DNA of 64,000 nt from Pseudomaricurvus sp033283335. Lineage in GTDB: Bacteria > Pseudomonadota > Gammaproteobacteria > Pseudomonadales > Cellvibrionaceae. Below the pieces are notes generated by a model that was not told the origin of the DNA, ran no database searches, and was given only the letters and a program-made list of their open reading frames with translations. Both the position numbers and the translations under genes were made by a program. The stretch spans positions 992,001 through 1,056,000 of the forward strand of contig JAWMQP010000001.1 in assembly GCA_033283335.1 (NCBI GenBank). The letters are read 5' to 3'. The stretch's first letter is position 1; each line of letters starts with the position of its first letter. Of the stretch, positions 18,062-25,856 are shown piece after piece.

Positions 18062-18865
18062 ATGACAGCCACCACCCACCTGGTTATGATTGCTGCGGCC
18101 ATTGCCGTTTACTTGAGCGGCACCGCCTATCTGATTTCCTGCACCAGCCAGAAACGGGCCCCCCACCCACAGTGGATGATGTCATTTGCCCTGTCGGCCC
18201 TGCTGTTTCATGCCGTGGGTATCTACCCCATGCTGTTCCAGGCCGAAGGGCTTAACTTGAGCTTTTTCAAAATTGGCGCTTTGATTTTCTGGGTAATGAA
18301 CCTGCTGGTGCTGATCAGCAGCCTGAAGAAACCGTTGAGCACACTGTTTATCTTCTTATTCCCGCTCTCCGCCCTAGCACTCCTGACCGCCGCCTTCAGT
18401 CATAACGCCACCGCCTTCATCCCGGTCAACGGCGAGATGATCATTCACATACTGCTGTCCATTTTGGCCTACAGCCTGCTGATCATAGCCACCCTGCAGG
18501 CGCTGCTGCTGGCTTACCAGAATTATCAACTGAAACACAAACACCCTTCAGGCCCCATTCGCCTGCTGCCTCCCCTGCAGACCATGGAAGCCCTGTTTTT
18601 CGAAATTCTGTGGGCAGGGGAAATCCTGCTGACCCTGGCCATCATCACCGGCTTCTTCTTTATAGACGACTTGTTTGCCCAGCACCTGGTCCACAAGACC
18701 GCGTTGTCTTTGCTAGCCTGGTGCATCTATGCCGCCCTGCTGTGGGGGCACGTCCGCCTCGGTTGGCGTGGCAACACCGCCATCCGCTGGGCGCTGGGCG
18801 GCTTTACCGCCCTGATGCTGGCCTATTTCGGCAGCAAATTCGTACTGGAAATACTGCTCGCTTAG
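18062..18865 (+). CDS. ypjD: cytochrome c assembly-like inner membrane protein (YpjD/CcsA family)
   Basis: A 267-residue, highly hydrophobic protein with about eight predicted membrane segments, matching the CcsA/CcmC-like YpjD family. Histidines in the membrane (for example LLFHAVGIYP, and LLWGHVRLGWRG near the end) resemble the haem-handling sites of cytochrome c assembly proteins. It sits between ffh and a corB-type gene, the usual gammaproteobacterial position. The actual role of YpjD is not firmly known, and no other cytochrome maturation genes are present here. Confidence 0.88.
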   Translation: MTATTHLVMIAAAIAVYLSGTAYLISCTSQKRAPHPQWMMSFALSALLFHAVGIYPMLFQAEGLNLSFFKIGALIFWVMNLLVLISSLKKPLSTLFIFLFPLSALALLTAAFSHNATAFIPVNGEMIIHILLSILAYSLLIIATLQALLLAYQNYQLKHKHPSGPIRLLPPLQTMEALFFEILWAGEILLTLAIITGFFFIDDLFAQHLVHKTALSLLAWCIYAALLWGHVRLGWRGNTAIRWALGGFTALMLAYFGSKFVLEILLA

Positions 18866-18982
18866 CGCTTCCCCTCCAGCCCCCATAGAGCCTGTATTTG
18901 CACCCGTCAAGAAACGGTTGCGCCAACTGCCAATCTGGGCCAAGATACGCGAATTATAAAGGCTACACAGGTTTCACCCTCT

Positions 18983-20248
18983 TTGAACGATGCTCCCCTT
19001 GGCCTCTTATTTGGGATACTGGCCATTCTGATTCTGCTGTCCGGATTTTTTTCCAGCTCCGAGACCGGCATGATGTCTCTCAACCGCTATCGGTTAAAAC
19101 ACCTGGTAAAAAAACACCACAAGGGAGCCATGCGTGCCTCCAGCCTGCTGGCGCGCCCAGACCGGCTGATTGGGGTGATTCTGATCGGCAACAACCTGGT
19201 CAACAACTTTGCTGCGGCCCTGGTGACAGTGATTGCCATTCGCCTGTACGGTGAAAACGCCATTGCCCCGGCCAGCATTCTGCTGACCCTGGCAGTACTG
19301 ATTTTCGCCGAGGTGACCCCGAAAACGATTGCCGCCCTCTACCCGGAGAAAGTGGCCTTCCCGTTCAGCCTGATCCTCAAGCCCCTGCTGTTTATTTTTT
19401 ATCCCGCAGTGTGGCTGGTGAACTACATTTCTAACGCCCTGGCGCGACTGATGGGGGTCGACCCCACCAAAGCCAGCACCAGCGAACACCTGCACCCGGA
19501 AGAGCTGCGCACCGTGGTGGACGAACACGGCGACCTGATTCCCGACCAGCACCAGGGCATCCTGCTGAATGTGCTGGACCTGGAAAAGGCCACCGTGGAA
19601 GACATCATGATTCCCCGCAATGAAGTCTACGGCCTGGATCTTGAGGATGACATCCCCACCCTGATGAAGCGCATCCGCACTTCTGAATACACCCGCCTGC
19701 CGGTGTATGAGGGTGACATCAACAACATTGTGGGGGTTTTGCACCTGCGCAACTGCGCCCGCTTCATTCACGGTGATACCGACACCATCACCCACGAAGC
19801 CATCCGCCGCTTTACCCATGATCCCTACTTCATCCCTGAAGGCACACCGCTGCATACTCAGCTGATGCACTTTCAGCACCAAAAGGGTCGCATGGCCATT
19901 GTGGTGGACGAGTACGGTGATGTGCAGGGCATAGTGACCCTGGAAGACCTGCTGGAAGAGATTGTCGGCGACTTTACCACCAACCTGGCGGAAGAAGAGA
20001 ACCCGGAGATCTCCTCCCTGACCGACGATTGGTACCTGATTGACGGCGGCACGTCGATTCGTGACATCAATCGCCACCTGTGCTGGGAACTGCCCACCGA
20101 CGGCCCCAAAACCCTCAACGGCCTGATTGTGGAAGAATTACAGAACATTCCGGCAGGCCACACAGGCCTGAAGATCGGCAACTACAAAATCGAGACAGCA
20201 ACCCTGTCTGACAAAATGATTGAGAGCGCCCGGGTTAAAGCGGTGTAA
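18983..20248 (+). CDS. CorB/YfjD family membrane protein (CNNM-type domain, CBS pair, CorC_HlyC domain)
   Basis: A 421-residue protein with an N-terminal DUF21/CNNM membrane domain (SGFFSSSETGMMSLNRYRL, LIGNNLVNNFAAALV, FAEVTPKTIAALYPEK), then two CBS motifs around residues 205-325 (VEDIMIPRNEVYGL; GRMAIVVDEYGDVQGIVTLE), and a C-terminal CorC_HlyC transporter-associated domain. The family is implicated in Mg2+/Co2+ export or homeostasis. The start is a TTG at 18983 with a weak upstream signal; homologues begin at about this point. Same strand as ypjD with a 117-base gap, so probably co-transcribed. A GC-rich hairpin follows. Confidence 0.93.
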   Translation: MNDAPLGLLFGILAILILLSGFFSSSETGMMSLNRYRLKHLVKKHHKGAMRASSLLARPDRLIGVILIGNNLVNNFAAALVTVIAIRLYGENAIAPASILLTLAVLIFAEVTPKTIAALYPEKVAFPFSLILKPLLFIFYPAVWLVNYISNALARLMGVDPTKASTSEHLHPEELRTVVDEHGDLIPDQHQGILLNVLDLEKATVEDIMIPRNEVYGLDLEDDIPTLMKRIRTSEYTRLPVYEGDINNIVGVLHLRNCARFIHGDTDTITHEAIRRFTHDPYFIPEGTPLHTQLMHFQHQKGRMAIVVDEYGDVQGIVTLEDLLEEIVGDFTTNLAEEENPEISSLTDDWYLIDGGTSIRDINRHLCWELPTDGPKTLNGLIVEELQNIPAGHTGLKIGNYKIETATLSDKMIESARVKAV

Positions 20249-20256
20249 ATCAGAGC

Positions 20257-20279
20257 GCGCCCCCGCAAGCCGGGGGCGC
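20257..20279. terminator. GC-rich hairpin between convergent corB-type gene and purT
   Basis: GCGCCCCCG pairs perfectly with CGGGGGCGC around a five-base loop. It lies between two converging genes and could act in both directions, though neither side has a long T-run. Confidence 0.6.
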
Positions 20280-20302
20280 AACGACTCAGATCTAAATCAA
20301 AC

Positions 20303-21490
20303 CTAAAGCTCTACCTTCACTGCCCTGGCAGCGGCCACAGCCTTCTCTTTGGCCACATCCGTGGATTCCCCGCGCGCCAAGGCCACCCCCATCCGACGCT
20401 TTCCAGCCACCTCGGGCTTACCGAATAATCGCAGACTGGTATCCGGCTGTGCCAGAGCCTCGGCCAAATTGCCAAACGTTGGCCTGGAGGACTCCCCCTC
20501 CACCAACAGCACGGCCGATGCCGAGGGACCGTGCAGGTGGATGTTGGGAATCGGCAAGCCGAGAATCGCCCGGGCGTGCAAGGCAAATTCAGACAGATCC
20601 TGGGAAATCAACGTTACCAGGCCGGTATCGTGGGGCCGAGGCGACACTTCACTGAAGTACACCTGATCCCCTTTAATAAACAGCTCAACCCCAAACAGCC
20701 CCCAGCCACCGAGCGCATCAGTCACCTTCCGCGCCACCTCCTGCGACGCCTGCAGCGCCGCCGAGGACATCACTTGCGGCTGCCAGGACTCCTGATAATC
20801 GCCGTCTTCCTGGCGATGACCAATGGGTTCGCAGAAGCTGGTGCCGTTCTTGTGGCGAACCGTCAGCAGGGTAATTTCATAATCGAAATCCACAAAACCC
20901 TCAACAATCACCTTGCCGGCACCTGCCCGGCCACCCTCCTGGGCATACTGCCAGGCATACTCCACATCCGCCTCGGATTTGACCACACTCTGGCCTTTGC
21001 CGGACGAACTCATAATCGGCTTGACCACACAGGGGCAGCCAATGCGCTCAATCGCTGCCGTAAAGTCCTCGAAATTGTCGGCAAATTCGTAAGGCGAAGT
21101 GGGCAGCTGCAACTCTTCGGCGGCCAAACGACGAATGCCTTCACGGTTCATGGTTAACTGAGTGGCGCGAGCTGTCGGCACGACATTAAAGCCTTCCGCT
21201 TCCAGTGCCACCAGCGTATCCGTGGCAATGGCTTCAATCTCGGGCACAATGTAATCCGGTTTTTCCAGCTCAATCACCTGACGCAGGGCAGTGCCATCCA
21301 GCATTGATAAAGAGTAACTGCGATCAGCCACCTGCATCGCCGGGGCATTGTCGTATCGGTCACAGGCAATGACTTCCACGCCCAGGCGTTGAAGCTCTAT
21401 GACCACCTCTTTACCAAGCTCACCGGAGCCACACAACAACACCTTGGTTGCAGAAGAAGAAAACGGGGTACCAATCGTAGGCATAGACAT
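20303..21490 (-). CDS. purT: formate-dependent phosphoribosylglycinamide formyltransferase (GAR transformylase 2)
   Basis: A 395-residue ATP-grasp enzyme that formylates GAR using formate and ATP, an alternative to PurN in purine synthesis. It shows the N-terminal nucleotide-fold start KVLLCGSGELGKEVVIELQR, EKPDYIVPEIEAIATDTL, the ATP-grasp loop CVVKPIMSSSGKGQS and the metal-binding stretch FSEVSPRPHDTGLVT. AAAGGT precedes the start. Convergent with the corB-type gene, and a small DUF1289 gene lies upstream on the same strand. Confidence 0.97.
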   Translation of the reverse strand: MSMPTIGTPFSSSATKVLLCGSGELGKEVVIELQRLGVEVIACDRYDNAPAMQVADRSYSLSMLDGTALRQVIELEKPDYIVPEIEAIATDTLVALEAEGFNVVPTARATQLTMNREGIRRLAAEELQLPTSPYEFADNFEDFTAAIERIGCPCVVKPIMSSSGKGQSVVKSEADVEYAWQYAQEGGRAGAGKVIVEGFVDFDYEITLLTVRHKNGTSFCEPIGHRQEDGDYQESWQPQVMSSAALQASQEVARKVTDALGGWGLFGVELFIKGDQVYFSEVSPRPHDTGLVTLISQDLSEFALHARAILGLPIPNIHLHGPSASAVLLVEGESSRPTFGNLAEALAQPDTSLRLFGKPEVAGKRRMGVALARGESTDVAKEKAVAAARAVKVEL

Positions 21491-21555
21491 CTACCTTTAA
21501 AGCGTTCTAAAAAAGATGGAGCAGTGAACAAGGTAAGCGAATTATCGCGGGTAAC

Positions 21556-21750
21556 TCAAGACAGGAATGGGTTTTTCTTTTTCGCCCTCTCCAGCACCGC
21601 CACCATCACCTGCCGACGCTCATCATTGGTGTAGGTGGTCCACTGGGTAATTTCATGCGCCGTGCGGTAACAGCCCTGACACACATCCTCTTCATCCAGG
21701 GCGCAAATGGAAATACAGGGGGATTTTACGGGCTTTTCGACATTGCTCAT
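21556..21750 (-). CDS. DUF1289 domain small cysteine protein
   Basis: About 64 residues starting at the ATG at 21750, where the conserved region begins (MSNVEKPVKSPCISICAL). The cysteine pattern C-x3-C then C-x2-C (DVCQGCYRT) followed by an Ile-Trp stretch is typical of DUF1289, thought to bind metal or Fe-S. An ATG at 21780 in the same frame would add ten unlikely residues. Probably transcribed with purT, whose start is 66 bases away. Function unknown. Confidence 0.85.
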   Translation of the reverse strand: MSNVEKPVKSPCISICALDEEDVCQGCYRTAHEITQWTTYTNDERRQVMVAVLERAKKKNPFLS

Positions 21751-21875
21751 AAGGCTAACTTCATTAGGCCACAGCCTCATTTATTGGGCCACAGCGCCAT
21801 TCTTGGAGCTACAGCACCAAGCAAATTGACACTGGAGATTTGAGATGCGGCATTATACCCATGCGCGCCACAATT

Positions 21876-22487
21876 TCACCCATAGGGCGGCCACTCTTTG
21901 ATCGGCGCCAGGCTGTCACGGTCAATGCCTGCGTCGTACACTTCATTCAGCAGGTTCACCAGTAAGCGGGCAGTAAAACCCCAGATTTCAAAGCCGTCAA
22001 ACTCATAGGCCGGCGACCACAGGTGCCCCACATTGCGCTCAAACACATCCGTGCGGACCCGCTCATCCTGCAGAAAAAAGCGCAATGGCACCTGGAATAT
22101 TGCATCCAGCTCATCCAAATTGGGGGTAAGCTGTAACTCAGTGGGCACCAAGCCCACGAAAGGCACAACGCTAATCCCCTGCCAGGTCTGAAACACCGGC
22201 AACGGCCCGAGCACTTCAACCAGATCAGGTGACAGGCCAATTTCTTCCTGGGTCTCACGTAAGGCGGTGTACTCCAGAGAGGAGTCCTGAGGCTCCCATT
22301 TACCACCGGGAAGTGACACTTCGCCACTGTGGTTTTTTAAATGATCCGCCCGCCGGGTCAGCAGGACAGAGGGCTCCTCGGGATCGGTAGTGATGGCCAC
22401 CAAAACTGCGGCTGGAGCCAGAAGCTCATCCACAGCGGGCGCGATCACCTGGGATTGATCCAGATAAGAGCGCAATCGCTCTAGCAT
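21876..22487 (-). CDS. nudL: Nudix hydrolase, CoA pyrophosphatase (NudL-like)
   Basis: A 203-residue Nudix protein. The box reads GGKWEPQDSSLEYTALRE followed by TQEEIGL. As in NudL-type CoA pyrophosphatases, the first acidic residue of the consensus is Asp and the block is preceded by the VLLTRRADHLKNHSGEVSLP stretch. Such enzymes cut CoA and its esters to phosphopantetheine and adenosine 3',5'-bisphosphate. It lies upstream of the DUF1289 gene on the same strand. No obvious ribosome binding site, so the start is moderately certain. Confidence 0.9.
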   Translation of the reverse strand: MLERLRSYLDQSQVIAPAVDELLAPAAVLVAITTDPEEPSVLLTRRADHLKNHSGEVSLPGGKWEPQDSSLEYTALRETQEEIGLSPDLVEVLGPLPVFQTWQGISVVPFVGLVPTELQLTPNLDELDAIFQVPLRFFLQDERVRTDVFERNVGHLWSPAYEFDGFEIWGFTARLLVNLLNEVYDAGIDRDSLAPIKEWPPYG

Positions 22488-22834
22488 GTAAGTGAACCGT
22501 CTACTTCAAAGTCAATATTATTAGATCCTTGTCACACTACCCAAAATCCCCACTCAGGTCCACCTCAGAGGCCGCACTTCGCCGCAGGCAAAACCCGCAA
22601 ACAAGTCTCTGGTAAGCCACAAGCAAAAATCGACTGAACGGGGAAAGAAGCATTATGAAAAACCAGGCTTTATATAATAAACAGATATAAATAACGCAAT
22701 ACCCATTCCCAACGAGCCCATGCTAGACTATTTTTTAAGCATGTCGTTTAGATCACCATCTTGATAACGACACTATTGTTATCGGTAAACATGGCTATCG
22801 GTAAACATTGCCTCTGGCAAAAGGAGCATCGAGC
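22488..22834. other. intergenic region with a 13-bp direct repeat
   Basis: About 350 bases between two divergent genes. The only structure I see is TATCGGTAAACAT at 22780-22792 repeated at 22796-22808, starts 16 bases apart, about 30 bases before the DUF3135 start. It could be an operator or a small duplication. A palindromic AT-rich stretch near 22670-22690 gives no clear promoter. Confidence 0.5.
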
Positions 22835-23239
22835 ATGGAAAAACCACCCGTCACGCCCCACGGTTCCAGCCTGTTGCCGTTTGACGAGTTGGTAGTGATG
22901 GCTCAATCCGACCCTGACAGTCTCGAACACTACCGTCAGCAACAAATAAACAACCTCATAGACAACGCGCCCGAATACCTGAAACAGCGCCTGCGGGGAC
23001 TGCAATTTCAAATCGATGCGCAGCGACAACTGCACCACAATCCCCTTGGCGCCTGCATCAAGATCAGCCAAATGATGCACGACTCCTTTGCCGAACTGAA
23101 CAGCCTTCTCAACGACCTCAACTCGAGCGGGATCCATCAACCCTCAAAACGCCCTCCCGGCTCTAATACCATCACGAATACCATCACTACGGCCACCGTG
23201 GTAGATTTTCCCAACCCGCGGGGAAATCCCACCACTTAA
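22835..23239 (+). CDS. DUF3135 family protein
   Basis: A 134-residue soluble protein. The ATG at 22835 is chosen because AAAGGAGC lies eight bases upstream; the open frame begins with a TTG nine codons earlier. The motif LPFDELVVMAQSDPDSLE, followed by a helical stretch ending in LRGLQFQIDAQRQLHHNPLGACIKISQMM (read in parts), fits DUF3135, a small gammaproteobacterial family of unknown function. The C-terminal 40 residues are low in complexity and probably flexible. It precedes a Nudix gene on the same strand. Confidence 0.75.
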   Translation: MEKPPVTPHGSSLLPFDELVVMAQSDPDSLEHYRQQQINNLIDNAPEYLKQRLRGLQFQIDAQRQLHHNPLGACIKISQMMHDSFAELNSLLNDLNSSGIHQPSKRPPGSNTITNTITTATVVDFPNPRGNPTT

Positions 23240-23289
23240 TACCCCATCTCCCTTATACTGTGCCCAATAGCATTTTTGAGTGGCACGTC

Positions 23290-23337
23290 GTTCGAATATT
23301 GAATTCGGATTTACAGTTCGAATATAGAGTTCGAATA
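23290..23337 (+). repeat. three GTTCGAATA direct repeats upstream of the Nudix gene
   Basis: Copies at 23290-23298, 23316-23324 and 23329-23337. Start-to-start distances are 26 and 13 bases, that is multiples of 13. TTCGAA is itself palindromic. The cluster lies in the last 70 bases before the Nudix start, a position suited to an operator. Confidence 0.55.
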
Positions 23338-23357
23338 CGAAGCTTGAGGGAGTTGAA

Positions 23358-23894
23358 ATGAAGTTTTGCAGCCTTTGTGGCGCCAGTGTAACCCTGCTGA
23401 TTCCCTCAGGGGATGATCGGCAGCGCCATGTCTGCCCGGAATGCGATACCATTCACTACCACAACCCCAACATCATAGCGGGCTGCCTGCCCATCCATGA
23501 AGACAAGGTCTTACTCTGTAAACGCGCGATCGAACCCCGTTACGGCCTCTGGACACTGCCCGCCGGTTTTATGGAAAACGGAGAAAGTGTTGAAGAAGGC
23601 GCGCTCAGGGAAAGCTGGGAAGAAGCCCGCGCCACCATCAAACTGCACGGACTCTACACCCTGTTCAGCCTGCCGCAAATCAATCAGGTGTATATGCTGT
23701 TCAAAGGGGAGCTGGCCGATCTGGAGTTCGGTGCCGGACCGGAATCCCTGGAAGTGGAACTGTTCGCCGAAGAAAATATCCCCTGGGATGACATCGCTTT
23801 CCCAGTAATGAAAAAAACCCTGCAATACTATTTTGAGGATCGCAAGACCGGTAACTTCCCATTGCGCAGTGAAGCTCTCTACCGTAAACGTTAA
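23358..23894 (+). CDS. Nudix hydrolase with N-terminal zinc ribbon
   Basis: A 178-residue protein with a zinc ribbon (KFCSLCGAS and HVCPECDTI, a four-cysteine site) followed by a Nudix domain with box GFMENGESVEEGALRESWEE. The last Gly of the consensus is replaced (EEARATI). This architecture is common in ADP-ribose or NADH-type pyrophosphatases, but the substrate is not predictable here. GAGGGAG precedes the ATG. It sits behind DUF3135 and a cluster of TTCGAA repeats; a long palindrome follows its stop. Confidence 0.9.
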   Translation: MKFCSLCGASVTLLIPSGDDRQRHVCPECDTIHYHNPNIIAGCLPIHEDKVLLCKRAIEPRYGLWTLPAGFMENGESVEEGALRESWEEARATIKLHGLYTLFSLPQINQVYMLFKGELADLEFGAGPESLEVELFAEENIPWDDIAFPVMKKTLQYYFEDRKTGNFPLRSEALYRKR

Positions 23895-23928
23895 TCCGAC
23901 AACTCAATTACCTGCACATTGCTGGTTG

Positions 23929-24086
23929 CTGTCAGGGCGGGAGGGGCTCTGGCCAATCAGGGCGCGCCAATGGTGCCTGGCGGGTCCGGAACAAGCGACG
24001 GGTGTCTGAGCGCAAAGCGCGAGTTCCGGAGCGACCGGATCAGCCAGGCAACATGCGCCCGGCCAGAGCCCCGCCCGCCCTGACAG
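23929..24086. repeat. 158-bp imperfect palindromic element
   Basis: Outer arms of 26 bases (23929-23954 and 24061-24086) match as inverted repeats with one mismatch. Inside them TGCCTGGC pairs with GCCAGGCA and TCCGGAAC with GTTCCGGA, so nearly the whole element can fold into one long stem. It lies in the gap between convergent genes and has no coding potential I can support. Confidence 0.85.
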
Positions 24087-24099
24087 CCTCGGATAAGAA

Positions 24100-24411
24100 C
24101 TAGAAATCCTCCACCCGCACCACATCATAAGCCGGCTCTTCGTAAGGATGCGACTTCTTCAGAGCAGTCACCGCCTCCCGAATGTGTTCATCATCGCAGA
24201 CCATTTCAACCCGATACTCATCCACGATTTCAACCCTGCCCTGCTGGCCAATAAACGGCTGGCTGCCGGACAACGGACGAAACTGCCCTTGCCCCAACAC
24301 CTGCCAGCAACAACTGTCATAATCACCAATGCGCCCCGCACCGGCGGCAAACACCGCCAGCTTGACCACATCGACATGGGATTCAGGAACAAAGAAGCAC
24401 AGTTTGTACAT
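24100..24411 (-). CDS. NIF3-associated YqfO-like small protein
   Basis: A 103-residue protein resembling the insert domain of NIF3/YqfO proteins occurring alone. The pattern is an N-terminal strand MYKLCFFVPESHVDVVKLAVF, the loop GAGRIGDYDSCCW, and the C-terminal KKSHPYEEPAYDVV. The fold is related to the PII/CutA type. Stand-alone versions are frequent in gammaproteobacteria and their function is unknown. AGGTAGG precedes the ATG. It follows serA by 37 bases on the same strand, so it is likely in that transcript. Confidence 0.85.
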   Translation of the reverse strand: MYKLCFFVPESHVDVVKLAVFAAGAGRIGDYDSCCWQVLGQGQFRPLSGSQPFIGQQGRVEIVDEYRVEMVCDDEHIREAVTALKKSHPYEEPAYDVVRVEDF

Positions 24412-24448
24412 GGCCTACCTACCTGACTCAACAAACATTCCAGCTGTG

Positions 24449-25621
24449 TTATTTTAAAACGCGCACCGACATCACATGCTCCACGGCACAGATGGCCGCA
24501 ATCACATCATCCGCCGGCATCTGCTCCACATCGAGGATGTTGTAGGCAATGTTATCGCGACTTTTGTTGAGCATATCCAAAACATTGATGTTGTTCTGGG
24601 TAAAAATCGACAACACATTGCCCAACACCCCGGAGACATTATCGTTCACAAAGGTAATGCGATAACCGTCGGTGCGCGGCAAATGAATCTGGGGAAAGTT
24701 GACCGAGTTGCGAATATTGCCGCTCTCAAGGAAATCCTTAAGCTGGTCCACCGCCATCACCGCACAGTTTTCCTCCGCCTCGGCGGTACTGGCGCCGATG
24801 TGCGGCATGGCCAAAACATCCGCCCGTTGCAACAAAATCGGCTCGGGAAAATCACACACGTATTGACCCAACTGCCGTTCATCGAGAGACGCCACCACGG
24901 CTTCTGCATCCACGATAGCATCGCGGGCAAAGTTGAGCAGAACCGCACCGGGTTTGACGGCACGCAATGAATCGCGATTGATCATATGACGGGTTGGCTC
25001 AATCGCCGGCACATGCAAGGTGATGTAATCGGAACGTCCCAGCAGGGATTCCAGGCTGTCCATTTTTTCCACCTGGCTCGGCAGTTTCCAGGCGGCCTCC
25101 ACCGACAGTGCGGGATCGTACCCAACCACCTGCATTCCCAGCGCCAGAGCCATTTCCGCCACCATGGAACCAATCGCCCCCAGGCCAACCACACCCAGGG
25201 TACGGCCATAGAGCTCCTGGCCGGCAAAGCGTTTCTTTTCTTTTTCCAGCAGCTTACCCATCTCACCGGCATCGGCCATATCGGTCAATGTCTGCACATA
25301 AGACATGCCGCCGCTGATGTCACGTGAACTTAATAACAAGCCGGCCAGCACCAGCTCCTTGACCGCATTGGCATTGGCGCCGGGGGTATTGAACACCACA
25401 ATACCCGCCTGGGTGCACATGTCGACGGGCACATTGTTGACACCGGCTCCAGCGCGGGCAATTGCCTTGACAGTTGTTGGCAGAACCTCGTGGTGCAGCT
25501 TATGGCTTCGCAACAGAATTGCATCCGGCGATGAGGCCGACTCGGACACCTGGTAACGCTCCGACTCAAACCGGCTCAGGCCTTTATCGGAAATCGCGTT
25601 ATAGGTCTTGATACTGAACAT
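24449..25621 (-). CDS. serA: D-3-phosphoglycerate dehydrogenase
   Basis: A 390-residue NAD-dependent D-2-hydroxyacid dehydrogenase with a C-terminal ACT domain, catalysing the first step of serine synthesis. NAD motif GVVGLGAIGSMVAEMA; catalytic Arg in NFARDAIVD; catalytic His in MPHIGASTAEAEEN; ACT region ITFVNDNVSGVLGNVLSIF near 320-390. It is the short form, lacking the intervening domain of long SerA proteins. A strong GGAGGG precedes the ATG. serC lies 235 bases upstream on the same strand, so the two steps are clustered. Confidence 0.93.
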   Translation of the reverse strand: MFSIKTYNAISDKGLSRFESERYQVSESASSPDAILLRSHKLHHEVLPTTVKAIARAGAGVNNVPVDMCTQAGIVVFNTPGANANAVKELVLAGLLLSSRDISGGMSYVQTLTDMADAGEMGKLLEKEKKRFAGQELYGRTLGVVGLGAIGSMVAEMALALGMQVVGYDPALSVEAAWKLPSQVEKMDSLESLLGRSDYITLHVPAIEPTRHMINRDSLRAVKPGAVLLNFARDAIVDAEAVVASLDERQLGQYVCDFPEPILLQRADVLAMPHIGASTAEAEENCAVMAVDQLKDFLESGNIRNSVNFPQIHLPRTDGYRITFVNDNVSGVLGNVLSIFTQNNINVLDMLNKSRDNIAYNILDVEQMPADDVIAAICAVEHVMSVRVLK

Positions 25622-25719
25622 ACTCCCTCCTTACGACTGCATTGGATCACGTCTGGCGTCAAGAAAAATAGCCAACGTCGTGCGTGTCTGAATTATTGTT
25701 GTACGGGTTGTCGTCTGTA

Positions 25720-25754
25720 CTGATTGTGCTGATTGTGCTGATTGTGCTGATTGA
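25720..25754. repeat. 9-bp tandem repeat between serC and serA
   Basis: TGATTGTGC is repeated at 25721-25729, 25730-25738 and 25739-25747 with a partial fourth copy. It lies about 100 bases upstream of the serA start in the untranslated gap. Confidence 0.9.
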
Positions 25755-25770
25755 AATTATTGTTATGAAC

Positions 25771-25806
25771 CGCTGTCGCCCTGCAATGTCTTACAGGACG
25801 ACAGCG
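25771..25806 (-). other. stable hairpin in the serC-serA gap
   Basis: CGCTGTCGCCCTG pairs with CAGGACGACAGCG at 12 of 13 positions around a ten-base loop. It lies about 50 bases after the serC stop. No T-run follows on the minus strand, so it may be a processing or partial-termination signal between serC and serA. Confidence 0.5.
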
Positions 25807-25856
25807 AAAACTAAAGCCAAAACTTAAGCTAGAAACAAAGAAGCGGCAAAAGTCAC

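Noticed and set aside
23929..24086. Integron attC site
   Set aside because: Long imperfect palindrome as in attC, but the core GTTRRRY / RYYYAAC boxes are not placed at the ends and no cassette or integrase gene is nearby.
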